From assembly GCF_002929555.1 (NCBI RefSeq), contig NZ_PJJP01000023.1, forward strand, positions 1-64,000: 64,000 nucleotides of DNA. The letters run 5' to 3'. Of the stretch, positions 9,362-18,863 are shown one piece after another. This DNA comes from Cryobacterium sp. N22. Its GTDB lineage: Bacteria > Actinomycetota > Actinomycetes > Actinomycetales > Microbacteriaceae. Every line of letters starts with the position of its first letter. Position 1 is the stretch's first letter. A model generated the notes under the pieces. That model was given only the letters and a program-made list of their open reading frames with translations. It did no database searches and was not told the origin of the DNA. Made by a program: the position numbers and the translations under genes.

Positions 9362-10279
9362 TTACTTGACCGATCCGGCCGTCAGGCCACCGACGATGTA
9401 CTTCTGCAACCAAAGGAACAGCGCCATCACGGGCAGGGCCGCGAGCACCGCGCCGGCCGCGAAGACCGAGTAATTGCTCGAGAACTCCTGCGAGACGAAC
9501 TGGTACAGGCCCACCGCGAGGGTCTGCTTCTCCGGCGTGATGAGCACGATGCTGGCGATCACGAACTCGTTGGTGGTGCCCACGAACGACAGCAGCCCGA
9601 CCACCGCGAGGATGGGGGCGACCAGGCGCAGGATGATCGTGAAGAAGATCCGGGCGTGACCGGCGCCGTCAAGTTTCGCCGCCTCGTCGATGGAGGCCGG
9701 GATCGTGTTGAAGAACCCGTACATCAGGTAGGTGTTCACACCCAGGGCGCCGCCGAGGTACACCATGATCAGGCCGATCTGGGTGTCCAGGCCGATGGCC
9801 GGGAAGATGTCGGAGATGCCGTTGAGCAGCAGGAAGATCGCCACGACGGCGAGCAGCTGCGGGAACATCTGCACCAGCACCAGCATCAGCAGGCCGGCGC
9901 GGCGGCCGGTGAAGCGCATCCGCGAGAACGAGTACGCGGCCAGCGCCCCGAGGAACACGGTGCCGGCGGAGGTGATGCCGCCGATCAGCAGGGTGTTGCC
10001 GTACCAGGCCGCGTACGGCTGCTGCGGCAGGTTGAACAGGGTGATGTAGCTGCCCAGGTCCACCTCGCTGAACAGGCCGTTGGCGGTGATCAGGGTGCCG
10101 CCGGGGTGCAGCGACGCCGAGAGCACGTAGAGCAGCGGGAAGGCGGAGAAGACCACCATGACGGCGCCGACCAGGTGCCGCCAACCGGTGGCTCTGAACC
10201 ACCGACCGAACTTGAAGGGCTGCGCGACGGGGATGTATTCCCGGGTGTCCGGGGCTGCGATGTTCGGGGCGATGGTCAT
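9362..10279 (-). CDS. malG: maltose/maltodextrin ABC permease MalG
   Basis: A 305-residue permease with about six helices. The EAA loop reads DEAAKLDGAGHARIFFTIIL and the C-terminus is QKYIVGGLTAGSVK, typical of MalG. It starts one base after the malF stop codon. It pairs with the 541-residue MalF to form the membrane channel. The symbol rests on family and operon context. Confidence 0.9.
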   Translation of the reverse strand: MTIAPNIAAPDTREYIPVAQPFKFGRWFRATGWRHLVGAVMVVFSAFPLLYVLSASLHPGGTLITANGLFSEVDLGSYITLFNLPQQPYAAWYGNTLLIGGITSAGTVFLGALAAYSFSRMRFTGRRAGLLMLVLVQMFPQLLAVVAIFLLLNGISDIFPAIGLDTQIGLIMVYLGGALGVNTYLMYGFFNTIPASIDEAAKLDGAGHARIFFTIILRLVAPILAVVGLLSFVGTTNEFVIASIVLITPEKQTLAVGLYQFVSQEFSSNYSVFAAGAVLAALPVMALFLWLQKYIVGGLTAGSVK

Positions 10280-10280
10280 C

Positions 10281-11906
10281 TCAGTTCAACTCCTCTAGCG
10301 CCTTGGTCTGTTTGAAGCTGATGATCGACACGAGGGCGACGAGCACGAAGATCAGGATCGAGAAGGCGCTGGCGAGTCCGTAGTCGCGGTTGGCGCCGAC
10401 GAAGGCCACCTTGTAGACCATCGAGATGAGGATGTCGGTGGCGCCGACGTTCACCCCCGCCGTGACGTCCCGCGGCCCACCGTTGGTGAGCATGTAGATG
10501 AGGTTGAAGTTGTTGAAGTTGAACGCGAACGAGGCGATCAGGAGCGGTGAGACCGAGACGAGCAGCAGCGGCAGCTTGATCAGCCTGAACACCTGCCAGG
10601 GCCTGGCGCCGTCCACGGTGGCCGCTTCCTGCAGTTCGCCGGGGATGGACTGCAGGGCTCCGGTGCAGACCAGGAACATGTAGGGGAAGCCCAGCCAGAG
10701 GTTCACGAAGATGATGCTGAACTTCGCCAGCCACTCGTTGGTGAGCCAGGGGATCTCCGCCCCGCCGAACAGGACCTGGTTGATGAAGCCGAACTGCGGG
10801 TTGAGCATGCCTGCCCAGACCAGCGCGGAGAGGAAGGCGGGGAAGGCGTAGGGCAGGATCATCACGACGCGATAGACGTTGCGGCCGCGCATCCGCATGT
10901 CGTTGAACACGATCGCCAGGAACAGGCCCAGGGCGAAGGTGGTGGCCACCGACAGGAACGCGAAGGCGAAGGTCCACAGGGTCACGCTGATCAGCGGGCC
11001 GCGGATGGAGTCGGTGCCGAAGGCCTTGGCGAAGTTGGCCAGACCCACTTCCACCTTCCAGCCGGGCTGCAGGTCGGCGCCGTCCTCGGCGACGAACGAG
11101 CCCTGCGAGGGGTCTTCGGTGTAGACGACCCCGGTGCTCGCGTCGGTCATGGTGCCGGCGGCCTCGTCGTAGACGAGGTCGGAGAGGTAGAGGTAGGCGG
11201 CTGAGCCGTCCGGGGTGCGGAGGCTGCCGTCGTTGGGGTCGTCGGAGACGGGGACCGCGAGAGCCGCGATGGCCTCCTGGTTGGCCACGATGTCGGCGAA
11301 GTTGAGCGTGGTGTAGCCGGGCAGGGCGATGGCCTGGCCGGAGGCATCCGTCTCGGCGTCCGTGACGGGCTCGAGCGGCGCGTCCGGGTTGCCGACGCTG
11401 ATCTCGCCGTCGGGGTCGGTGACCAGGAAGCTGTAGGCGCCGGCCTGTTCGAGCACGGTGACGGCGTAGCTGGGCGAGTCGGGCACCCGCTCCTGCGAGG
11501 AGAGGATCAGCGAGTTGACCGCGTCTTCTTTGGTGCTGTTGTGGCCGGTGCCGTAGTTCGTGAAGGCGATGTAGCCGGAGTAGCCGATGACGAAGATCTG
11601 GAAGATGATCAGGAAGATCAGGCCCGGGGTGAGGTATTTGGCCGGCAGGCCCTTGGCGCGAAAGTAGATCCCGTTGACGACGATGGTGACCAGCAGCACG
11701 AGGCTGAAGACCAGCCAGTCCTGCTTGATGAAGAGCACGAAGAGGGCGTAGACGCTGATCGCGTCGACGATACCGAGCAACAGCACCTTGACCAGCAGCA
11801 CTTTGATGCCCGCGGATGCGGCTTCCGCGATGCGGCCCGCCTGCCGGGATTTCTTGGCGGCGACGATCTGGGCCCGATCGCGCTCGGTTCCGGGGATGGT
11901 CATCAT
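10281..11906 (-). CDS. malF: maltose/maltodextrin ABC permease MalF
   Basis: A 541-residue permease, longer than ordinary sugar permeases because a large extracytoplasmic segment (about residues 110-290) sits between early helices, as in classical MalF. The EAA loop is QEAATVDGARPWQVFRLIKL near residue 430. Two ATGs (11906, 11903) are possible starts. It sits between malE and malG. The loop probably contacts the binding protein. Confidence 0.91.
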   Translation of the reverse strand: MMTIPGTERDRAQIVAAKKSRQAGRIAEAASAGIKVLLVKVLLLGIVDAISVYALFVLFIKQDWLVFSLVLLVTIVVNGIYFRAKGLPAKYLTPGLIFLIIFQIFVIGYSGYIAFTNYGTGHNSTKEDAVNSLILSSQERVPDSPSYAVTVLEQAGAYSFLVTDPDGEISVGNPDAPLEPVTDAETDASGQAIALPGYTTLNFADIVANQEAIAALAVPVSDDPNDGSLRTPDGSAAYLYLSDLVYDEAAGTMTDASTGVVYTEDPSQGSFVAEDGADLQPGWKVEVGLANFAKAFGTDSIRGPLISVTLWTFAFAFLSVATTFALGLFLAIVFNDMRMRGRNVYRVVMILPYAFPAFLSALVWAGMLNPQFGFINQVLFGGAEIPWLTNEWLAKFSIIFVNLWLGFPYMFLVCTGALQSIPGELQEAATVDGARPWQVFRLIKLPLLLVSVSPLLIASFAFNFNNFNLIYMLTNGGPRDVTAGVNVGATDILISMVYKVAFVGANRDYGLASAFSILIFVLVALVSIISFKQTKALEELN

Positions 11907-12029
11907 TCTCTGCTCTCTGCTTGCCTCAGGCGGTGCACGCCTGGCGGCGGGTGTCCGTGCGGGTGACGCTGTGGTGCGGGAGTGCGCTGCGCCCGGCCCC
12001 TGGAGGCCGGGCGCAGCGTCACGTGCGGG

Positions 12030-13262
12030 TTACTGAATGGCGGCCGCGATGTCCGCGGTCATCTTCTGCCACAGCTGCACGGGGTCACCCTGGTTGCTGA
12101 TGATCGCAGCCTCGGTGACGCCCCAGAACTGCCAGACCTTACCCATCTGCGGGATGTTGGGCATCGGCACCGCGGTGGCGCCGACGGCGCCGAATCCGGC
12201 CGTGATCGGGTCGGAGCTGGCGGCCTCGAACGCGGCGGTCAGTGCCGGCGGGCGTCCGCCGACCTCGTAGATCGCGGTCTGCACGTCTTCGCTGCCGATG
12301 TAGTTCACCAGGAACTCGTTCGCCGCGATGGCGTTCTTGGTCTTGGCGCTCACCATGAAGCCCTGCACGCCCACGAAGGGCTGGGCAGCCTGGCCACCGG
12401 CCGACGGCACGGCGTCGACGGACACGTCGATGCCGGCAGCCAGGGCGTCCGGCACGTTCCACGGTCCGGTCAGGAGGAACGGCGAAGCGCCGGCGTAGAA
12501 CTTCTCCTTGGCGATGTCGCCGGTGAGGTTCACGCTCATGCGGCCTGCCGCGCCCTCGGCGGCGAGCCAGGTGGCGAATGCCTCTCCGCCGGCGTTGCCG
12601 ACGGTGAGGTCTTCGGGGTTGTAGCTGCCGTCGGCGTTGGTGCCGAAGACCGGGGCCCCGAAGGAGGTCTGGAACGGGTACAGGTGGTACGGGTCGGCCT
12701 CCGGGCCGATCTGCACGAGGTAGGGGAATTCGGTTCCCGCGGCGACGCCTGCTGCGGTCATCTCGTCGAAGGTGGTCGGTGCGGTGGGGGCCAGCGCGGT
12801 GTTGCGCAGCATGGCGATGTTCTCGATCGAGTACGGCACGCCGTAGGTCTTGCCCTCGTAGCTCATGGCGGTGACGGCGACCTGCTGGTAGTCGGCCGCG
12901 GTGTCGCCGAGTTCGACGGGCTGCACCACGCCGTTGCTCACGAAGTTGCCGAGCCAGTCGTGCGCGGCGATGGTAATGTCGGGGCCCTTGCCGGTGGGGA
13001 CCTGGGCGATGAACTCTTCCTGGATCTTCGCGAAGTCCTTCTGCACCAGCTTGACCTTGACGCCGGACTCCTTGGTGAAGGCCGCGGCAGCGTCCTTCAG
13101 CACGGCGGCGCGGTCGGCGTCCACCCACACTGTCAGGGCGCTGGAGTCGGCCTCCGACGTGGTGCCGCCCGAGTTCGAATCGGCCGAGCAGCCGGCCAGG
13201 GCCAGGGACGCTACGACGGCTATCGCGCCAGCGGCGCGCAGGCCATTCTTCTTCACCCTCAT
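12030..13262 (-). CDS. malE: maltose/maltodextrin-binding lipoprotein
   Basis: A 410-residue family 1 binding protein with signal peptide and lipobox LALAGC. It resembles MalE through FMVSAKTKNAIAANEFLVNY and the closing LWQKMTADIAAAIQ. ATG at 13262 has AAAGG 8 bp upstream; the longer upstream reading would run through the operator region. It heads the malE-malF-malG-GH13 operon, again without an ATPase gene. Confidence 0.92.
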   Translation of the reverse strand: MRVKKNGLRAAGAIAVVASLALAGCSADSNSGGTTSEADSSALTVWVDADRAAVLKDAAAAFTKESGVKVKLVQKDFAKIQEEFIAQVPTGKGPDITIAAHDWLGNFVSNGVVQPVELGDTAADYQQVAVTAMSYEGKTYGVPYSIENIAMLRNTALAPTAPTTFDEMTAAGVAAGTEFPYLVQIGPEADPYHLYPFQTSFGAPVFGTNADGSYNPEDLTVGNAGGEAFATWLAAEGAAGRMSVNLTGDIAKEKFYAGASPFLLTGPWNVPDALAAGIDVSVDAVPSAGGQAAQPFVGVQGFMVSAKTKNAIAANEFLVNYIGSEDVQTAIYEVGGRPPALTAAFEAASSDPITAGFGAVGATAVPMPNIPQMGKVWQFWGVTEAAIISNQGDPVQLWQKMTADIAAAIQ

Positions 13263-13296
13263 TGGTGTGCCTTTCATAATCAACATTGACAATTTG

Positions 13297-13310
13297 TGCA
13301 AGCGGTTACA
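13297..13310. promoter_or_regulatory. LacI/MalR-type operator-like site 1
   Basis: TGCAAGCGGTTACA is a near-palindrome centred on CG/GC, matching the general TGNAANCGNTTNCA pattern of LacI-family operators. It lies 35 bp upstream of the malE start, where binding could block transcription. Confidence 0.6.
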
Positions 13311-13391
13311 TGTATACCTGCCATTTCCTCGATTGGCAACCCAGTCTGTGGTTATCGACAGTTCTTCTGCCATATCCGCTGGCCGCGATTG

Positions 13392-13405
13392 TGGAAGCGC
13401 TTGCA
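13392..13405. promoter_or_regulatory. LacI/MalR-type operator-like site 2
   Basis: TGGAAGCGCTTGCA is nearly palindromic around AAGCGCTT. It lies 30 bp before the divergent alpha-glucosidase start and 95 bp from site 1. The two sites suggest joint control of both arms of the maltodextrin regulon by one LacI-family protein. Confidence 0.6.
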
Positions 13406-13435
13406 CGCATCGGAAAATGCCGTAGTGTGTCCGTC

Positions 13436-15106
13436 ATGACAGGCACAGAGTGGTGGCGTAACGCCGTTATTTATCAGATCTACCCACGGTCGTTCGCTGA
13501 CGCGAACGGCGACGGCATGGGCGACCTCGCCGGCATCCGATCCAGGCTGCCGCAGCTCGCCGAACTGGGGGTGGACGCCATCTGGCTGTCGCCCTTCTAC
13601 ACGTCGCCGCAGCGCGACGCCGGCTATGACGTCTCGGACTACTGCGATGTCGATCCCCTGTTCGGCACCCTGGCCGACTACGACAAGATGCAGGCCGCCG
13701 CGCACGACCTCGGCATCCGGGTGATCGTCGACATCGTGCCGAACCACTCGTCCAGCGACCACCCGTGGTTCCAGGCCGCACTGGCCGCCGGCCCCGGCAG
13801 CGAAGAGCGCGCCCACTACATCTTCCGTGACGGCCTCGGCGAGAACGGCGAACTTCCCCCGAACAACTGGGAGTCCGTGTTCGGCGGCAACGCCTGGACC
13901 CGCACGACCGACCCCGACGGCACCCCCGGCCAGTGGTACCTGCACCTGTTCGACACCACCCAGCCCGACTTCGACTGGGACAACGAGTGGGTGCGCTCCG
14001 AGTTCCGTGATGTGCTCCGCTTCTGGCTGGACCGCGGCGTCGACGGCTTCAGGGTGGATGTCGCCCACGGCATGATCAAGGCCAAGGGCCTGCCCGACTA
14101 CACCCCGCCCGCGGATGGCGGCAGCATGGGCGGCGCGACAACCGCGCTGGAGCCCGGCGTCGTGGCGGACCCCGTTGCGGGAGCGCCGTACTGGGCCCAG
14201 GCCGGCGTGCACGACATCTACCGCGACTGGCGCCTGGTGATCGACGAGTACGACGGCGACCGGATCCTGGCCGCCGAGGCCTGGGTCGACCCGCTCGAGC
14301 GGGTGGCGCAGTGGGTGCGGGCGGATGAGATGCACCAGGCGTTCAACTTCGCCTACCTGGAAACCCCGTGGCAGGCCCCGGCGCTCCGCCGCGTGATCGA
14401 CGACTCGCTCGCCGCGTTCAGCTCCGTGGGGGCGCCGAGCACCTGGGTGCTCTCCAACCACGATGTCGTCCGGCACGCGTCCAGGCTCGCGCTCACGGCC
14501 GACAACGCCCAGGGCCACGGCATCGGCCCGAACACCGTCGGCCTGCCGGACACCGAGGTCGGCCTGCGTCGCGCCCGCGCCGCATCCGCCCTGATGCTCG
14601 CGCTGCCGGGATCAAGCTACATCTACCAGGGCGAGGAACTGGGGCTGCCCGAGGTCATCCACCTGCCCGATTCGGCGCGGGAGGACCCCACCTGGTTCCG
14701 CACCAACGGTGAGCGCTACGGCCGTGACGGCTGCCGGGTGCCCATCCCGTGGGAAGGCGCCGCTCCGTCGTACGGCTTCGGGCCGAGCGCACGGAGCTGG
14801 CTGCCCCAGCCCGCCGAGTGGGCCACCCTGGCCCGCGACGCGCAGGCCGGCGTGGAGGGCTCGACCCTCGAGCTCTACACCGACGCCCTGGCCCTGCGCC
14901 GCGCGCACGAGCTCGGCTTCGGCTCGGTGGAGTGGCTGCCGTCGCCCAGCGACGACGTGCTCGTATTCCGCAACGGGAATGTCGTCGTCGTCGCCAACAC
15001 CGGCGACGAGCCCGTCGAGCTGCCCGCCGGCGATGTGCTGCTCTCCAGCGCGACCCTCACCGGGCGCACGCTGCCGGGTGACACCACGGCCTGGCTGCAG
15101 GGCTGA
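13436..15106 (+). CDS. GH13 alpha-glucosidase / oligo-1,6-glucosidase-type enzyme
   Basis: A 556-residue cytoplasmic enzyme hydrolysing alpha-glucosidic bonds. It begins WWRNAVIYQIYPRSF, followed by the metal-site segment DANGDGMGDL (22-31). Catalytic residues are D208 (GFRVDVAHGM), E281 (LAAEAWVDP) and D343 (SNHDVVRH). ATG at 13436 starts at family homology; a 50-residue upstream extension would cross operator site 2. Being divergent from malE, it probably finishes breakdown of imported maltodextrins to glucose. Confidence 0.92.
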   Translation: MTGTEWWRNAVIYQIYPRSFADANGDGMGDLAGIRSRLPQLAELGVDAIWLSPFYTSPQRDAGYDVSDYCDVDPLFGTLADYDKMQAAAHDLGIRVIVDIVPNHSSSDHPWFQAALAAGPGSEERAHYIFRDGLGENGELPPNNWESVFGGNAWTRTTDPDGTPGQWYLHLFDTTQPDFDWDNEWVRSEFRDVLRFWLDRGVDGFRVDVAHGMIKAKGLPDYTPPADGGSMGGATTALEPGVVADPVAGAPYWAQAGVHDIYRDWRLVIDEYDGDRILAAEAWVDPLERVAQWVRADEMHQAFNFAYLETPWQAPALRRVIDDSLAAFSSVGAPSTWVLSNHDVVRHASRLALTADNAQGHGIGPNTVGLPDTEVGLRRARAASALMLALPGSSYIYQGEELGLPEVIHLPDSAREDPTWFRTNGERYGRDGCRVPIPWEGAAPSYGFGPSARSWLPQPAEWATLARDAQAGVEGSTLELYTDALALRRAHELGFGSVEWLPSPSDDVLVFRNGNVVVVANTGDEPVELPAGDVLLSSATLTGRTLPGDTTAWLQG

Positions 15107-15235
15107 CAACCCGCCCGGCACCTCCAGTCGCCACTCCCCCGCTCGCAGCTCGCTCCCAGCGAGTCCGATGCGGGGGATGGCAGACTCAAGGTGGTCACCG
15201 GCGTTCGCTGGGCCGCCGTTGATAGGGGAGCACTC

Positions 15236-15997
15236 GTGACTGACCAGGTTGTCGAATGGCCCAGCGACCTCCGGGAGATCCGGACCGAACTCACCCGGTT
15301 CATGATGTCGTACAAGTTCGCGACCGACGAGATGATGACCAAGGTCAACATCCTCAAGGAAGAGTTCAGCGCGATCCACGACTACAGCCCGATCGAGCAC
15401 GTCAGCCACCGGCTCAAGTCGCCGGAGGGGATCCTCAAGAAGGCCAACCGCAAGGGTTACCCGCTCGACCTCGAGGGCATCCGCGAGAACATCCAGGACA
15501 TCGCGGGCATCCGCATCACCTGCAGCTTCATCTCCGACACCTACAGGGTGCTCGAGATGCTCACCGGCCAACGTGACATCACCGTGCTGCAGGTCAAGGA
15601 CTACATCAAGAACCCGAAGCCCAACGGCTACAAGAGCCTGCACCTGATCGCGGCGATCCCGGTGTTCATGTCCGACCGGGTGCAGCCCGTCACGGTCGAG
15701 GTGCAGATCCGCACCGTGGCCATGGATTTCTGGGCCAGCCTCGAGCACAAGATCTTCTACAAGTACGACGGCGCGGTGCCGCCCGCACTCGTGGGCGAGC
15801 TCAAGCAGGCCGCCGACGTCGCCAACCGGCTCGACATCGACATGGAGCGCCTGCACGACCAGGTCGTGTCACTGGGCGAGGCATCAGAGCCCGTCGTGCC
15901 CCGGGAGGCACGGCCCTCCCAGCACGGGGCGGACGGCCTCGCACCGTTCCCGCTCCCCCGGTCGCTGCTCGAGGCGTTCCTCGCCAAGGACGTCTGA
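15236..15997 (+). CDS. small alarmone synthetase (RelA/SpoT synthetase domain)
   Basis: A 253-residue protein with only the (p)ppGpp synthetase domain; no HD hydrolase, TGS or ACT domain. Motifs include RKGYPLDLEGIRENIQDIAGIR, KNPKPNGYKSLH and the EVQIRT strand followed by WASLEHKI. It would transfer pyrophosphate from ATP to GTP or GDP. GTG at 15236 is chosen because TAGGGGAG precedes it. Its stop faces the M23 peptidase gene, with a long palindrome between. Confidence 0.9.
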   Translation: MTDQVVEWPSDLREIRTELTRFMMSYKFATDEMMTKVNILKEEFSAIHDYSPIEHVSHRLKSPEGILKKANRKGYPLDLEGIRENIQDIAGIRITCSFISDTYRVLEMLTGQRDITVLQVKDYIKNPKPNGYKSLHLIAAIPVFMSDRVQPVTVEVQIRTVAMDFWASLEHKIFYKYDGAVPPALVGELKQAADVANRLDIDMERLHDQVVSLGEASEPVVPREARPSQHGADGLAPFPLPRSLLEAFLAKDV

Positions 15998-16006
15998 CCC
16001 GAACTT

Positions 16007-16067
16007 CGCGAAAGCGGGCTTGTGGTCGCTTCAACGCCCGCGAAGCAGCCACATGACCGCTTTCGCG
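16007..16067. repeat. 61-bp palindromic element between convergent genes
   Basis: Outer arms CGCGAAAGCGG (16007-16017) and CCGCTTTCGCG (16057-16067) pair exactly. Inner arms TGTGG..GCTTC and GAAGC..CCACA pair imperfectly. It lies between convergent stops, so a bidirectional terminator is likely. Its length and CGCGAA...TTCGCG ends match the elements at 54806 and 55863. Confidence 0.75.
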
Positions 16068-16089
16068 GGATGTTTGGGGCGCGAGGGCG

Positions 16090-17496
16090 CTAGTTGGTGT
16101 TGGCGTAGAGCCAGGCGAGCGGGTCGGTCTTGGTTCCGGTGATGCCGCCGAGGCGGATCTCGAAGTGCAGGTGCGGGCCCGTCGACATGCCCGTGGAACC
16201 GACCTTGCCGAGGACCTGGCCGACCTTGACGACGTCACCGGTCTTCAGCAGCATCGAGCCGTGGATCATGTGCGCGTAGACGCTGGAGACCAGCTTGCCG
16301 TCGATCATGTGATCGATGATCATGTGCACGCCAAGGCTGCCTTCGCCGTCCTCGGTGAAGCTGACCACGCCGTCGGCGATCGACTGGATGGGGGCGCCGA
16401 GGCCGGGGTTGAAGTCCTGGCCGCCGTGGTTGACCGAGCAACCGGCGCAGTTGCGGTAGCCGAACTGGTCGCCCACGTGCACACCCACCGCGAACGGCCA
16501 CTGGATGGTTCCGTTGGGGTTGTTGCTGAACGTGTCTTCCATGCGGATGCCGCTCGCCGCCGCGACCTCGGCGATGGACTGCGACTGGTAGCTGTCCTGT
16601 TCGACGGTGATGGTGTCGGTGCCGTTGGCCAGGTTGATGACCTGGGCGGGTTCGGCGCCGCTCGTGGGCTTCTGGGCTTCGAGGGCCGCGGCCTGCACGT
16701 CGCTGGAGGACAACAGGGCGTCGGCGGGGATCGAGGTGGCGACGGCCATCAGCGCGACGAAGGACATCGCGATAATCGAGCCGCCCTTGGTGGCCAGCAT
16801 CCGCATGCGGTGGTGTCCGGAGCGTGCCGATGCCACACCGGGCTTGGCGGAGGCCGGCAGGGCTCGGGTGCGGGGCACGAAGGCGGGCAGTGTGCGCTCC
16901 GGCTCGCTCGGCTCCGTGCGGGCCTCTGACGCCGCAGCAGGCTCGTCGGCCGGCGTCTGGTCGTCGCTCGCCTGCACGGCGCGCAGCTGGGCGCGCAGGG
17001 CCGCGCGTGACGGCAGGATGATCGTCGTGGTCGTGGTGTTCGGCGAAACGTCGCTCGGGATCTGCTCGTAGGCCGGCTCGGCGGGCAGGGCCAGGTCGCG
17101 TTCCTTGAGAACGACGGACTCGAGCTGAGGTTCGGCCAGTCCGGCACCGACCAGGAGGTGCGCCTCGGGCGACAGCTCGGCCACCGGCTCGGGCTCCACG
17201 TCGGAGACGGCAACAAAGTCGGCGGTTTCGGTGGCTGCGGGCTCGACTAGCGGCGCCGGTTCGGCGGCGAGCTCCGCGCGGCGCTCGAGCTCGCGCTGTT
17301 CGCGACGCGTGAGCGCGCGTTGCGGTTCGGCGGCCGCGGGCGCGGGCGCGGTCGAATCGGTGTGGCCGAGGTCGCTCTGTGAGAGGTCACTGGAGTCGGC
17401 TGCGGGGGCATCCGACAACGGGGTGTGACGTGACAAAGGACGGGTACTTTCGGCGCGTTGAACAGGGCAAGAGGCTCGCGTTTTGACGTGAGCCAA
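16090..17496 (-). CDS. membrane-anchored M23-family peptidase
   Basis: A 468-residue protein. A long Ala/Glu/Pro-rich cytoplasmic segment (about 230 residues) precedes one membrane helix (GGSIIAMSFVALMAVATSIP) and a C-terminal M23/LytM domain outside. Zinc ligands are visible in NHGGQDFNPG and TGPHLHFEIR. It probably cleaves peptidoglycan cross-bridges during growth or division. The start is uncertain because the N-terminal part is low complexity; 17496 is the longest reading. Confidence 0.87.
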   Translation of the reverse strand: MAHVKTRASCPVQRAESTRPLSRHTPLSDAPAADSSDLSQSDLGHTDSTAPAPAAAEPQRALTRREQRELERRAELAAEPAPLVEPAATETADFVAVSDVEPEPVAELSPEAHLLVGAGLAEPQLESVVLKERDLALPAEPAYEQIPSDVSPNTTTTTIILPSRAALRAQLRAVQASDDQTPADEPAAASEARTEPSEPERTLPAFVPRTRALPASAKPGVASARSGHHRMRMLATKGGSIIAMSFVALMAVATSIPADALLSSSDVQAAALEAQKPTSGAEPAQVINLANGTDTITVEQDSYQSQSIAEVAAASGIRMEDTFSNNPNGTIQWPFAVGVHVGDQFGYRNCAGCSVNHGGQDFNPGLGAPIQSIADGVVSFTEDGEGSLGVHMIIDHMIDGKLVSSVYAHMIHGSMLLKTGDVVKVGQVLGKVGSTGMSTGPHLHFEIRLGGITGTKTDPLAWLYANTN

Positions 17497-17681
17497 AGTA
17501 ACGAATAGATAAAGGCTAGCTTGCGGGGAACGAGATGGCCATTTGATGAACCCAAATCACACCCGAAAACGGGGTGCATCCCTCCCTGTGGAGGATGCGC
17601 AAGACGGGTCCGGCGTGATAGCGGATCGGGCGTCTGCCCCGCCATCCAGCGGGTACGGAGCCGTTACCGGTGCCATGATTC

Positions 17682-18515
17682 TCAAATGTCGTCGTCGGCC
17701 ATAAATTGCTCGAAAAGATTCGCGAGCAACGGCTCGGCGGCGTCGTAGAGATCGGGTGCGGCCGCGATGAGAAGGCTGAGGCCTGCACGATCCGCACCGA
17801 ACGCACCCACCCGGGCGCCGGCCTCCGAGGCGATCAGGGCCCCGGCGGCGTGATCCCAGGGGTGCAGTCCACGCTCGTAGTAGAGGTCCAGCCGGCCGGC
17901 GGCCACCGAGCACAGGTCGAGTGAGGCCGCGCCCATCCGCCGCACGTCGCGGACCCGGCTGATCAGGCCGTGCAACACCTTCGCCTGGCGGGTCCGGCGC
18001 ACCGAGTCGTAGGAGAATCCGGTGCCGAACAGGGCCAACGACAACGGCACCCCGCTTTTCACCTGCAACGCGCGTCCGTTCAGGTGCGCGCCGCCGCCGG
18101 CCTGCGCGGAGAACAGTTCGTCGATGGCCGGGTTGCGCACCGCGCCGGCCAGGGCGCTCCAGGTGGCCGGGTCGGGGTCGCCCTCGACCACGGCGATGCT
18201 CACGGCGTAGCAGGGGATGCCGTAGAGGTAGTTGACGGTGCCGTCGATGGGGTCGACGACCCAGGTCAGTCCGGAGGTGCCCGCGGTGGCGGTGGACTCC
18301 TCGCCGTAGAAGCCGTCGTCGGGTCGCGCATCCGCGAGCAGGCCGCGGATGAGCGCCTCGGTCTCCCGGTCAGCGAGCGTGACCACGTCCTCCGGGGAGG
18401 ACTTCGACGCGGCGATCTGCACGCCTTCCGCTCGCCGGCGACGGGCGAGCTCTCCGGCGACCATGGCGGTCTCCTGGGCGAGGGCGAGCAGTTCGGTCGT
18501 GGCGGAAGCTGTCAT
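17682..18515 (-). CDS. inositol monophosphatase family protein
   Basis: A 277-residue metal-dependent phosphatase. Motifs are GEES (Mg site), DPIDGTVNYLYG and WDHAAGALIASEAGA. It would hydrolyse inositol-1-phosphate, histidinol-phosphate or a related ester; the substrate cannot be read from sequence. ATG at 18515 begins the family-like N-terminus; the upstream reading would cross a terminator and part of tRNA-Tyr. An imperfect hairpin at 17576-17598 may end its transcript. Confidence 0.9.
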   Translation of the reverse strand: MTASATTELLALAQETAMVAGELARRRRAEGVQIAASKSSPEDVVTLADRETEALIRGLLADARPDDGFYGEESTATAGTSGLTWVVDPIDGTVNYLYGIPCYAVSIAVVEGDPDPATWSALAGAVRNPAIDELFSAQAGGGAHLNGRALQVKSGVPLSLALFGTGFSYDSVRRTRQAKVLHGLISRVRDVRRMGAASLDLCSVAAGRLDLYYERGLHPWDHAAGALIASEAGARVGAFGADRAGLSLLIAAAPDLYDAAEPLLANLFEQFMADDDI

Positions 18516-18560
18516 CTGACCCACGGTACGCCAGAGCGATAACGGGTGGGTTAACGCACA

Positions 18561-18584
18561 AACGCGCCGGAGGTCCGGCGCGTT
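18561..18584 (-). terminator. terminator after tRNA-Tyr
   Basis: Perfect 10-bp arms AACGCGCCGG/CCGGCGCGTT with a 4-nt loop lie 41 bp past the tRNA 3' end. On the minus strand a short T-rich stretch (GTTTGTGCGTT) follows. Confidence 0.7.
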
Positions 18585-18625
18585 GTGATGGTGCTGGTAC
18601 TGCTGGTCTTGCCCCATTCTTGCTG

Positions 18626-18707
18626 TGGCGAGTGCGAGATTCGAACTCACGAAGGCTACGCCGTCTGATTTACAGTCAGATCCCTTTGGCCGCTTGGGTA
18701 ACTCGCC
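18626..18707 (-). tRNA. tRNA-Tyr (anticodon GUA)
   Basis: An 82-nt class II tRNA with acceptor GGCGAGT/ACTCGCC, anticodon stem TCTGA/TCAGA, loop CTGTAAA (GUA), a long variable arm and T loop TTCGAAT. CCA is not encoded. Confidence 0.93.
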
Positions 18708-18863
18708 AGTGCATACCCGGCCATATGTAGCCACGTGACCGGAGACGCTCAGACAGAATACAAGCCGAAGGGCCCAAGTGCGAAATCAGGGTGGGCAGCC
18801 GGCCGCCAAACCGGTGGATATGATCACTTCACACCCCCTCTTGCACGCCGGTAAGGAACCCGA

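Noticed and set aside
17497-17681. c-di-AMP (ydaO-type) riboswitch upstream of the M23 peptidase
   Set aside because: Such riboswitches precede cell-wall hydrolase genes in actinobacteria, but I could not match the conserved core to this region with confidence.
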